Assembly: GCF_030272615.1 (NCBI RefSeq)
Contig: NW_026729148.1
Location: 82,501 to 146,500, forward strand
Direction of reading: 5' to 3'
DNA length: 64,000 nt
From: Cryptomeria japonica
Taxonomy: Eukaryota > Streptophyta > Pinopsida > Cupressales > Cupressaceae
A program made the position numbers and the translations under genes. Shown here piece after piece: positions 47,101 to 59,200 of this stretch; position 1 is the first letter of the stretch; every line of letters starts with the position of its first letter. The notes under the pieces are model-generated. The model was not told the DNA's origin and made no database searches. It saw nothing but the letters and a program-made list of their open reading frames with translations.

Positions 47101-50085
47101 AACCCCACCAAACGCTCTGACAAAAAAAGAGGGGGCGCTCCAGTAACCCCGCTTCGGAGCGCACCCTGGGCAAACCCAGCGAGGGTGCCCACCCCGGCCA
47201 AGGTGCAGGCGAGGTGCGCACCCGGGGCAAACCGGGCTCCGACAACGTGCACGCCGCACCTTGGAGCACACTTCGTAGCGCTCCCGGGTGCGCACCTCAG
47301 AGCACACCAAGGTGGGCAGCGAGGTGCGCACCTTTGATGCGCTGCCTTCACTAATTTCCAGAAAAGGCAAAAAAAAGAGGAGATTTTAAAATTTCCGTTT
47401 TGAAAGATAGTGAAAAAAACGGAACGCGGGTGCCATCTTGAGCCCGCCCTGGTGCACAGCCCAGGTAAGGTGCCCACCCTGGCAAAGGTGCGCACCCGGG
47501 CAATTAACCCTACTTCCGACTTCGTGCGCGCCAGGGTGGCAACCGGGCCTGGGAAGAGCCAATGCGAGAAACCCCACCAAACGCTCCGACAAAAAAAGAG
47601 GCGGCGCTCCAATAACCCCGCTTCGGAGCGCAGCCGGGGCAAACCCAGCCAAGGTGCCCACCCCGACGAAGGTGCACGCGAGGTGCGCACCCGGGGCAAA
47701 CCGGGCTCCGACAACGTGCACGCAGCACCCTTGGAGCACACTTCGAAGCACTCCCGGGTGCCCACCGGCGTTGCGCACCGTGGTGGGCAGCGAGGTGCGC
47801 ACCTTTGATGCGCTGCCTTCACTAATTTCCAGAAAAGGCAAAAAAAAATGAGATTTTAAAATTTCCGTTTTGAAAGATAGTGAAAAAAACGGAACGCGGG
47901 TGCCATCTTGAGCCCGCCCTGGTGCGCAGCCCAGGCAAGGCATGCGCACCAAGGTGCCCACCCGCGGTGCACGCCCGGGGCAAACCGGGCTCCGACTTCG
48001 TGCAGGCCGCACCTTGGAGCACACTTCGGAGCGCTCCTTGGTGCGCACCATGGTGCCCACCAGGGCGCACCCGGGGCAAACCGGGCTCCGACTTCGTGCA
48101 CGCCGCACCTTGGAGCACACATCGGAGCGCTCCCAGGTTCGCACCAGCGTTGCGCACCTTTGATGCGCTGCCTTCACTAATTTCCAGAAAAGGCAAAAAA
48201 AAACGATATTTTAAAATTTCCGTTCTGAAAGATAGTGAAAAAAACGGAACGCGGGTGCCATCTTGAGCCCTTCCTGGTGCGCAGCCCAGGCAAGTTGTGC
48301 GCACCAAGGTGCCCACCCTGGCGGAGGTGCGCGCCCGGGGCAAACCGGGCTCCGACTTCGTGCACTGCATGGTGCCCACCAAGGCGCGCAACCCAGCCAA
48401 GGTGCCCACCGCAGCGAAGGTGCACGCGAGGTGCGCACCCGAGGTGCACACCCGGGGCAAACCGAGCTCCGACTTCGTGCACGCCGCACCTTGGAGCACA
48501 CTTCAGAGCGCTCCTTGGTGCGCACCAGGGCGCGCAACCCAGCCAAGGTGCTCACCCCGGCGAAGGTGCACGCGAGGTGCGCACCCGGGGCAAGCCGGGC
48601 TCGGACTTCGTGCACGCCGCACCTTGGAGCACACATCGGAGCGCTCCCGGGTTCGCACCAGCATTGCGCACCTTTGATGCGCTGCCTTCACTAATTTCCA
48701 GAAAAGGCAAAAAAAAAAAAAAAACGAGATTTTAAAATTTCCGTTTTGAAAGATAGTGAAAAAAACGGAACGCGGGTGCCATCTTGAGCCCGCCCTGGTG
48801 TGCAGCCCAGGCAAGTTGTGCGCACCAAGGCACCCACCCTGGCCAAGGTGGGTCACGGGGTGGGTCCTAGGGTGGGTAACGGGGTGGGTACTAAGGTGCG
48901 TGCCAAGGTGGGTCATGGGGTGGGTGCCAAGGTGGGCACCAGGGTGGGTGTGCACCAACCCTAGCCAGGGTAGGTCACGGGGTGGTTGTCGGGGTGGGCG
49001 TCAAGGAGCCAAGGTGGGTGGCAAGTAGCCAAGTTGCGTGCCAAGGTGGGTGTCGGGGTGGGTGCCAAGGATCCAAGGTGGGTGCCAAGGAACCAAGGTG
49101 GGTGTCTGGGTGGGTGCCGAGGTGGGAGCCAGGGTGGGTCCCAAGGTGAGTGCAAAGGTGGGTGCCAGGGTCAAGGTGAGTGCCAATGTGGGTTCCAAGG
49201 TGCCAGGGTCAGGGTGAGTGCCAATGTGGGTTCAAAGGTGCTAAGTTGGGTGCGAGGTTGGGTGCGAGGGTGGGTGGGTGCCAAGGTGTGCTAGGTGGAA
49301 GCCCGGGTGGGTCGGCATCCCATGGGTGTCGAGTTGGGTGCCTGATGGGTGCTTCTTGTCAAGTTTTAGTCGTCGGGACTCATTTCGAGCCTTAGAGGTC
49401 GTTTCTTGTCCGGTTGCCCTGTCTTCGACCTGGGAACCCAATTTTGGTCCTCGGGTCCCATTTTTTTTTGTCTCGCATCCCACTTTTGGCCTGTGGCCTT
49501 TTCGGGGTCGATTCTCGTTTTGGGCATCAGAGCATGTTTCTTCTCCTAAAACCCAATATTTGTTTATTAAGTCTCGGAACACATTTTTGTTCTCGTGGAC
49601 CCATCATGGGTCTTGGAACGCATTTGTGGTCCTTGGGTCCCATTTTGCATCCCGAAACTTGTGTTTTGGTGCTTGATCCCTATTTTGGGTGCCCACCTTG
49701 CACCAAGTGCGCACCCGGGGCAAACCGAGCGCCTTGGTGCACCGGGGCAAGATCGAGCGTGCACCCGAGGCGCCCCGAACATGCACCAAGGTGCACTCGG
49801 CCCACATGTGAGCGCAGGTCGTTGCGCCCGAGGTGGTGTGTGGGCACCGCGTTGCAGACGGGACACTGCACGCACACGACGCCCCGTCCAGGTGCACGCA
49901 CGTAGGCCGGGCCGGGTGCACACCCGACGCCCTAGCAAGGTGCGCGCACACCGGGCAGGGCTCACACTTGGCGAACGGGGCGCACTTCGCGAGGGAGGGT
50001 GTGCACCTCGACGGGGGTGGGTGGCCGGGGTGGATTCGCACGTGGGTCGCGGTTTGCTAAGTACACACTGCGACAAGCTCATAAC

Positions 50086-50204
50086 GGGTGCGATCATACC
50101 AGCGTTAGTGCACCGGATCCCATCAGAACTCCGCAGTTAAGCGCGCTTGGGCCGGAGTAGTACTGGGATGGGTGACCTCCCGGGAAGTCCCGGTGTTGCA
50201 CCCT
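50086..50204 (+). rRNA. 5S ribosomal RNA, copy 7
   Basis: Identical to copy 1; 6038 bp after copy 6, the longest spacing in the window; T6 terminator. Confidence 0.98.
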
Positions 50205-50209
50205 TTTTT
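50204..50209 (+). terminator. Pol III terminator, T6
   Basis: Six T directly after the gene. Confidence 0.85.
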
Positions 50210-53200
50210 AGTTTTTCGCCGGGCGTCGCAATGCTATTTGAATAAACCTTTTGCCCGTTTGCGTTCTCGTCGGGGCCGGGCCGGGCCGGGGTGCGCTGCC
50301 CGCACTACCGCGCGCGCGGGGGCGACACCGAGCGCGCACCCGAGGCGCCCCGAGCACACAGGCCACGGTGCAACCCGGGCGTTGTGCGCGCACCCCGGTG
50401 CGCCCGAGGTGCTGCGCGCGCACCCAGGTGAAATCGGTGTGCACCTCGGCCAGTGCGCGCTCGGTCGAGTCGCGCACGTTGGCCAAGGTGCACGGTGATG
50501 TTTCTTACTCTAAGGTTCCGCACCAGACGCCCGGGACAGGTGAGCGAAGCTGGGCGGGGCCGGGTGCGCGGCCGGGGCAGGTGCACGCAGCTGGAGAGAG
50601 CTTTGGAGCACACCAGAGGTGCGCACCTTGGAGCACACTTCGGAGCGCACCAATGATGCGCTCCATTCAAAAGTTTCCTGAAAAGGCAAAAAAAGTTGAG
50701 ATTATAGAATTTCCCACTTGAGAGATTGTAAAAAAAAAAAATTTAAAATGAAGGAAACGCGGGTGCCAAGGTGTGCGCGCCCGGGTGCGCAGCCCAGCCA
50801 AGGTGTGCGCACCAAGGCGCCCACCCTGGCGAAGGTGCACGCAAGGTGCGCACCCGAGGCAAACCGGACAATTAACCCAACTTTCGACTTCGCGCGCACC
50901 TGCGCACCTTGGAGCGCACTTCGGAGCGCTCCTTGGTGCGCACCAATCTTGGGCACCTCGGAGTGCACCATGGCGCCCACCAAGGTGCGCACCCGGGGCA
51001 AACCGAGCTCCGACTTCGTGCGCACCTTGGAGCGCACGAAAGGTGCGCACCATGGCGCCCACCAAGGTGCGCAGCCCAGCCAAGGCGTGCGCATCAAGGT
51101 GCGCACCCTGGCGAAGGTGCGCACCCGGGGCAAACCGAGCTCCGACTTCGTGCGCACCTTGGAGCGCACAAAGGGTGCGCAACCCAGCCAAGGTGTGCGC
51201 ACCCCGGGCAAACCGAGCTCCGAATCGTGCGCACCTTGGAGCACACTTCGGAGCCCTCCTTGGTGCGCACCGATGTTGCGCACCTCGGAGCGCACCCGGG
51301 GAAAACAATGCAATTAACCCGACTTTCGACTTCGTGGGCACCTCGGAGCGCTCTCGGGTTCGCACCTCGGAGCACACCGAGGTGCGCACCTTTGATGCGC
51401 TGCCTTCACCAATTTCCAGAAAAGGCAAGAAAACATTGAGAAGGTGTGCGCACCGAGGTGCCCACCCTGGCGAAGGTGCACGCGAGGTGCGCACCCGGGG
51501 CAAACCGGGCTCCGACTTCGTGCACGCCATGCTGCGCACCTTGGAGGGCCATGGTGCGCACCTTGGAGCACACTTCGGAGCGCTCAATGGTGCCCAACCC
51601 AGCCAAGGTGCCCACCGCGGCGAAGGTGCACGCGAGGTGCGCACCCGGGGCAAACCGGGCTCCGACTTCGTGCACGCCGCACCTTGGAGCACACTTCGGA
51701 GCGCTCCTTGGTGCGCACCAGGGCGCGCAACCCAGCCGAGGTGCCCACCCCGGCGAAGGTGCACGCGGGGTGCGCACCCGGGGCAAACCGGGCTCCGACT
51801 TCGTGCACGCCATGGTGCCCACCGCGGCGAAGGTGCACGCGAGGTGCGCACCCGGGGCAAACCGGGCTCCGACTTCGTGCACGCCGCACCTTGGAGCACA
51901 CTTCGGAGCGCTCCTTGGTGCGCACCAGGGCGCGCAACCCAGCCGAGGTGCCCACCCCGGCGAAGGTGCACGCGAGGTGCGCACCCGGGGCAAACCGGGC
52001 TCCGACTTCGTGCACGCCATGGTGCCCACCGCGGCGAAGGTGCACGCGAGGTGCGCACCCGGGGCAAACCGGGCTCCGACTTCGTGCACGCCGCACCTTG
52101 GAGCACACTTCGGAGCGCTCCTTGGTGCGCACCATGGTGCCCACCAGGGCGCGCAACCCCGCCGAAGGTGCACGCGAGGTGCGCACCCGGGGCAAACCGG
52201 GCTCCGACTTCGTGCACGCCGCACCTTGGAGCACACTTCGGAGCGCTCCTTGGTGCGCACCAGGGCGCGCAACCCCGCCGAAGGTGCACGCGAGGTGCGC
52301 ACCCGGGGCAAACCGGGCTCCGACTTCGTGCACGCCATGGTGCGCACCAGGGTGCCCACCGCGGCGAAGGTGCGCACCCGGGGCAAACCGGGCTCCGACT
52401 TCGTGCACGCCGCACCTTGGAGCACACTTCGGAGCGCTCCTTGGTGCGCACCAGGGCGCGCAACCCAGCCGAGGTGCCCACCCCGGCGAAGGTGCACGCG
52501 AGGTGCGCACCCGGGGCAAACCGGGCTCCGACTTCGTGCACGCCATGGTGCCCACCGCGGCGAAGGTGCGCACCCGGGGCAAACCGGGCTAGGACTTCGT
52601 GCACGCCGCACCTTGGAGCACACTTCGGAGCGCTCCTTGGTGCGCACCATGGTGCCCACCAGGCCGCGCAACCCAGCCAAGGTGTGCGCACCAAGGTGCA
52701 CGCGAGGTGCGCACCCGGGGCAAACCGGGGTCCGGCTTCGTGCACGCCGCACCTTGGAGCACACATCGGGGCGCTCCCGGGTTCGCACCGGCGTTGCGCA
52801 CCGTGGTGGGCACCTCGGAGCGCACCGTGGTGGGCACCTCGGAGCACACCAAGGTGGGCAGCGAGGTGCGCACCTTTGATGCGATGCCTTCACTAATTTC
52901 CATAAAAGGCAAAAAAAAACGAGATTTTAAAATTTCCGTTTTGAAAGATAGTGAGAAAAAGGGAATGCTGGTGCCATCTTGAGCCCGCCCTGGTGCGCAG
53001 CCCAGCCAAGGTGTGCGCACCAAGGTGCCCACCCTGGCGAAGGTGCGCGCCCGGGCAATTAACCCAACTTCCAACTTCGCGCGCGCCAGGGTGGGAGCGC
53101 ACCCAACAACCGGGCCTGGGAAGAGCCAATGCGAGAAACCCCACCAAACGCTCTGACAAAAAAAGAGGGGGCGCTCCAGTAACCCCGCTTCGGAGCGCAC

Positions 53201-56119
53201 CCTGGGCAAACCCAGCCAGGGTGCCCACCCCGGCCAAGGTGCAGGCGAGGTGCGCACCCGGGGCAAACCGGGCTCCGACAACGTGCACGCCGCACCTTGG
53301 AGCACACTTCGTAGCGCTCCCGGGTGCGCACCTCAGAGCACACCAAGGTGGGCAGCGAGGTGCGCACCTTTGATGCGCTGCCTTCACTAATTTCCAGAAA
53401 AGGCAAAAAAAAGAGGAGATTTTAAAATTTCCGTTTTGAAAGATAGTGAAAAAAACGGAACGCGGGTGCCATCTTGAGCCCGCCCTGGTGCACAGCCCAG
53501 GTAAGGTGCCCACCCTGGCAAAGGTGCGCACCCGGGCAATTAACCCTACTTCCGACTTCGTGCGCGCCAGGGTGGCAACCGGGCCTGGGAAGAGCCAATG
53601 CGAGAAACCCCACCAAACGCTCCGACAAAAAAAGAGGCGGCGCTCCAATAACCCCGCTTCGGAGCGCAGCCGGGGCAAACCCAGCCAAGGTGCCCACCCC
53701 GACGAAGGTGCACGCGAGGTGCGCACCCGGGGCAAACCGGGCTCCGACAACGTGCACGCAGCACCTTGGAGCACACTTCGAAGCACTCCCGGGTGCCCAC
53801 CGGCGTTGCGCACCGTGGTGGGCAGCGAGGTGCGCACCTTTGATGCGCTGCCTTCACTAATTTCCAGAAAAGGCAAAAAAAAATGAGATTTTAAAATTTC
53901 CGTTTTGAAAGATAGTGAAAAAAACGGAACGCGGGTGCCATCTTGAGCCCGCCCTGGTGCGCAGCCCAGGCAAGGCATGCGCACCAAGGTGCCCACCCGC
54001 GGTGCACGCCCGGGGCAAACCGGGCTCCGACTTCGTGCAGGCCGCACCTTGGAGCACACTTCGGAGCGCTCCTTGGTGCGCACCATGGTGCCCACCAGGG
54101 CGCACCCGGGGCAAACCGGGCTCCGACTTCGTGCACGCCGCACCTTGGAGCACACATCGGAGCGCTCCCAGGTTCGCACCAGCGTTGCGCACCTTTGATG
54201 CGCTGCCTTCACTAATTTCCAGAAAAGGCAAAAAAAAACGATATTTTAAAATTTCCGTTCTGAAAGATAGTGAAAAAAACGGAACGCGGGTGCCATCTTG
54301 AGCCCTTCCTGGTGCGCAGCCCAGGCAAGTTGTGCGCACCAAGGTGCCCACCCTGGCGGAGGTGCGCGCCCGGGGCAAACCGGGCTCCGACTTCGTGCAC
54401 TGCATGGTGCCCACCAAGGCGCGCAACCCAGCCAAGGTGCCCACCGCAGCGAAGGTGCACGCGAGGTGCGCACCCGAGGTGCACACCCGGGGCAAACCGA
54501 GCTCCGACTTCGTGCACGCCGCACCTTGGAGCACACTTCAGAGCGCTCCTTGGTGCGCACCAGGGCGCGCAACCCAGCCAAGGTGCTCACCCCGGCGAAG
54601 GTGCACGCGAGGTGCGCACCCGGGGCAAGCCGGGCTCGGACTTCGTGCACGCCGCACCTTGGAGCACACATCGGAGCGCTCCCGGGTTCGCACCAGCATT
54701 GCGCACCTTTGATGCGCTGCCTTCACTAATTTCCAGAAAAGGCAAAAAAAAAAAAAAAACGAGATTTTAAAATTTCCGTTTTGAAAGATAGTGAAAAAAA
54801 CGGAACGCGGGTGCCATCTTGAGCCCGCCCTGGTGTGCAGCCCAGGCAAGTTGTGCGCACCAAGGCACCCACCCTGGCCAAGGTGGGTCACGGGGTGGGT
54901 CCTAGGGTGGGTAACGGGGTGGGTACTAAGGTGCGTGCCAAGGTGGGTCATGGGGTGGGTGCCAAGGTGGGCACCAGGGTGGGTGTGCACCAACCCTAGC
55001 CAGGGTAGGTCACGGGGTGGTTGTCGGGGTGGGCGTCAAGGAGCCAAGGTGGGTGGCAAGTAGCCAAGTTGCGTGCCAAGGTGGGTGTCGGGGTGGGTGC
55101 CAAGGATCCAAGGTGGGTGCCAAGGAACCAAGGTGGGTGTCTGGGTGGGTGCCGAGGTGGGAGCCAGGGTGGGTCCCAAGGTGAGTGCAAAGGTGGGTGC
55201 CAGGGTCAAGGTGAGTGCCAATGTGGGTTCCAAGGTGCCAGGGTCAGGGTGAGTGCCAATGTGGGTTCAAAGGTGCTAAGTTGGGTGCGAGGTTGGGTGC
55301 GAGGGTGGGTGGGTGCCAAGGTGTGCTAGGTGGAAGCCCGGGTGGGTCGGCATCCCATGGGTGTCGAGTTGGGTGCCTGATGGGTGCTTCTTGTCAAGTT
55401 TTAGTCGTCGGGACTCATTTCGAGCCTTAGAGGTCGTTTCTTGTCCGGTTGCCCTGTCTTCGACCTGGGAACCCAATTTTGGTCCTCGGGTCCCATTTTT
55501 TTTTGTCTCGCATCCCACTTTTGGCCTGTGGCCTTTTCGGGGTCGATTCTCGTTTTGGGCATCAGAGCATGTTTCTTCTCCTAAAACCCAATATTTGTTT
55601 ATTAAGTCTCGGAACACATTTTTGTTCTCGTGGACCCATCATGGGTCTTGGAACGCATTTGTGGTCCTTGGGTCCCATTTTGCATCCCGAAACTTGTGTT
55701 TTGGTGCTTGATCCCTATTTTGGGTGCCCACCTTGCACCAAGTGCGCACCCGGGGCAAACCGAGCGCCTTGGTGCACCGGGGCAAGATCGAGCGTGCACC
55801 CGAGGCGCCCCGAACATGCACCAAGGTGCACTCGGCCCACATGTGAGCGCAGGTCGTTGCGCCCGAGGTGGTGTGTGGGCACCGCGTTGCAGACGGGACA
55901 CTGCACGCACACGACGCCCCGTCCAGGTGCACGCACGTAGGCCGGGCCGGGTGCACACCCGACGCCCTAGCAAGGTGCGCGCACCCGGGCAGGGCTCACA
56001 CTTGGCGAACGGGGCGCACTTCGCGAGGGAGGGTGTGCACCTCGACGGGGGTGGGTGGCCGGGGTGGATTCGCACGTGGGTCGCGGTTTGCTAAGTACAC
56101 ACTGCGACAAGCTCATAAC

Positions 56120-56238
56120 GGGTGCGATCATACCAGCGTTAGTGCACCGGATCCCATCAGAACTCCGCAGTTAAGCGCGCTTGGGCCGGAGTAGTACTGG
56201 GATGGGTGACCTCCCGGGAAGTCCCGGTGTTGCACCCT
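56120..56238 (+). rRNA. 5S ribosomal RNA, copy 8
   Basis: Identical to copy 1; 6034 bp after copy 7; T6 terminator. Confidence 0.98.
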
Positions 56239-56243
56239 TTTTT
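56238..56243 (+). terminator. Pol III terminator, T6
   Basis: Six T directly after the gene. Confidence 0.85.
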
Positions 56244-59200
56244 AGTTTTTCGCCGGGCGTCGCAATGCTATTTGAATAAACCTTTTGCCCGTTTGCGTTC
56301 TCGTCGGGGCCGGGCCGGGCCGGGGTGCGCTGCCCGCACTACCGCGCGCGCGGGGGGCGACACCGAGCGCGCACCCGAGGCGCCCCGAGCACACAGGCCA
56401 CGGTGCAACCCGGGCGTTGTGCGCGCACCCCGGTGCGCCCGAGGTGCTGCGCGCGCACCCAGGTGAAATCGGTGTGCACCTCGGCCAGTGCGCGCTCGGT
56501 CGAGTCGCGCACGTTGGCCAAGGTGCACGGTGATGTTTCTTACTCTAAGGTTCCGCACCAGACGCCCGGGACAGGTGAGCGAAGCTGGGCGGGGCCGGGT
56601 GCGCGGCCGGGGCAGGTGCACGCAGCTGGAGAGAGCTTTGGAGCACACCAGAGGTGCGCACCTTGGAGCACACTTCGGAGCGCACCAATGATGCGCTCCA
56701 TTCAAAAGTTTCCTGAAAAGGCAAAAAAAGTTGAGATTATAGAATTTCCCACTTGAGAGATTGTAAAAAAAAAAAATTTAAAATGAAGGAAACGCGGGTG
56801 CCAAGGTGTGCGCGCCCGGGTGCGCAGCCCAGCCAAGGTGTGCGCACCAAGGCGCCCACCCTGGCGAAGGTGCACGCAAGGTGCGCACCCGAGGCAAACC
56901 GGACAATTAACCCAACTTTCGACTTCGCGCGCACCTGCGCACCTTGGAGCGCACTTCGGAGCGCTCCTTGGTGCGCACCAATCTTGGGCACCTCGGAGTG
57001 CACCATGGCGCCCACCAAGGTGCGCACCCGGGGCAAACCGAGCTCCGACTTCGTGCGCACCTTGGAGCGCACGAAAGGTGCGCACCATGGCGCCCACCAA
57101 GGTGCGCAGCCCAGCCAAGGCGTGCGCATCAAGGTGCGCACCCGGGGCAAACCGAGCTCCGACTTCGTGCGCACCTTGGAGCGCACAAAGGGTGCGCAAC
57201 CCAGCCAAGGTGTGCGCACCCCGGGCAAACCGAGCTCCGAATCGTGCGCACCTTGGAGCACACTTCGGAGCCCTCCTTGGTGCGCACCGATGTTGCGCAC
57301 CTCGGAGCGCACCCGGGGAAAACAATGCAATTAACCCGACTTTCGACTTCGTGGGCACCTCGGAGCGCTCTCGGGTTCGCACCTCGGAGCACACCGAGGT
57401 GCGCACCTTTGATGCGCTGCCTTCACCAATTTCCAGAAAAGGCAAGAAAACATTGAGAAGGTGTGCGCACCGAGGTGCCCACCCTGGCGAAGGTGCACGC
57501 GAGGTGCGCACCCGGGGCAAACCGGGCTCCGACTTCGTGCACGCCATGCTGCGCACCTTGGAGGGCCATGGTGCGCACCTTGGAGCACACTTCGGAGCGC
57601 TCAATGGTGCCCAACCCAGCCAAGGTGCCCACCGCGGCGAAGGTGCACGCGAGGTGCGCACCCGGGGCAAACCGGGCTCCGACTTCGTGCACGCCGCACC
57701 TTGGAGCACACTTCGGAGCGCTCCTTGGTGCGCACCAGGGCGCGCAACCCAGCCGAGGTGCCCACCCCGGCGAAGGTGCACGCGGGGTGCGCACCCGGGG
57801 CAAACCGGGCTCCGACTTCGTGCACGCCATGGTGCCCACCGCGCCAAGGTGCACGCGAGGTGCGCACCCGGGGCAAACCGGGCTCCGACTTCGTGCACGC
57901 CGCACCTTGGAGCACACTTCGGAGCGCTCCTTGGTGCGCACCAGGGCGCGCAACCCAGCCGAGGTGCCCACCCCGGCGAAGGTGCACGCGAGGTGCGCAC
58001 CCGGGGCAAACCGGGCTCCGACTTCGTGCACGCCATGGTGCCCACCGCGGCGAAGGTGCACGCGAGGTGCGCACCCGGGGCAAACCGGGCTCCGACTTCG
58101 TGCACGCCGCACCTTGGAGCACACTTCGGAGCGCTCCTTGGTGCGCACCATGGTGCCCACCAGGGCGCGCAACCCCGCCGAAGGTGCACGCGAGGTGCGC
58201 ACCCGGGGCAAACCGGGCTCCGACTTCGTGCACGCCGCACCTTGGAGCACACTTCGGAGCGCTCCTTGGTGCGCACCAGGGCGCGCAACCCCGCCGAAGG
58301 TGCACGCGAGGTGCGCACCCGGGGCAAACCGGGCTCCGACTTCGTGCACGCCATGGTGCGCACCAGGGTGCCCACCGCGGCGAAGGTGCGCACCCGGGGC
58401 AAACCGGGCTCCGACTTCGTGCACGCCGCACCTTGGAGCACACTTCGGAGCGCTCCTTGGTGCGCACCAGGGCGCGCAACCCAGCCGAGGTGCCCACCCC
58501 GGCGAAGGTGCACGCGAGGTGCGCACCCGGGGCAAACCGGGCTCCGACTTCGTGCACGCCATGGTGCCCACCGCGGCGAAGGTGCGCACCCGGGGCAAAC
58601 CGGGCTAGGACTTCGTGCACGCCGCACCTTGGAGCACACTTTGGAGCGCTCCTTGGTGCGCACCATGGTGCCCACCAGGCCGCGCAACCCAGCCAAGGTG
58701 TGCGCACCAAGGTGCACGCGAGGTGCGCACCCGGGGCAAACCGGGGTCCGGCTTCGTGCACGCCGCACCTTGGAGCACACATCGGGGCGCTCCCGGGTTC
58801 GCACCGGCGTTGCGCACCGTGGTGGGCACCTCGGAGCGCACCGTGGTGGGCACCTCGGAGCACACCAAGGTGGGCAGCGAGGTGCGCACCTTTGATGCGA
58901 TGCCTTCACTAATTTCCATAAAAGGCAAAAAAAAACGAGATTTTAAAATTTCCGTTTTGAAAGATAGTGAGAAAAAGGGAATGCTGGTGCCATCTTGAGC
59001 CCGCCCTGGTGCGCAGCCCAGCCAAGGTGTGCGCACCAAGGTGCCCACCCTGGCGAAGGTGCGCGCCCGGGCAATTAACCCAACTTCCAACTTCGCGCGC
59101 GCCAGGGTGGGAGCGCACCCAACAACCGGGCCTGGGAAGAGCCAATGCGAGAAACCCCACCAAACGCTCTGACAAAAAAAGAGGGGGCGCTCCAGTAACC

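Larger units (their letters stand above)
42793..48829 (+). repeat. 5S rDNA unit 6 (6037 bp)
   Basis: Shares the extra G (near 45752) and 'cagcgagggtgcc' (near 47178) with unit 5. Private one-base insertions lie in the A run near 44692 and in 'gcacccttggagc' near 47726. Confidence 0.96.
48830..54864 (+). repeat. 5S rDNA unit 7 (6035 bp)
   Basis: Private marker: an extra dinucleotide-like change 'gcgcacaccgggc' near 49945, 0.14 kb upstream of its 5S gene. Otherwise close to the majority sequence. Confidence 0.96.
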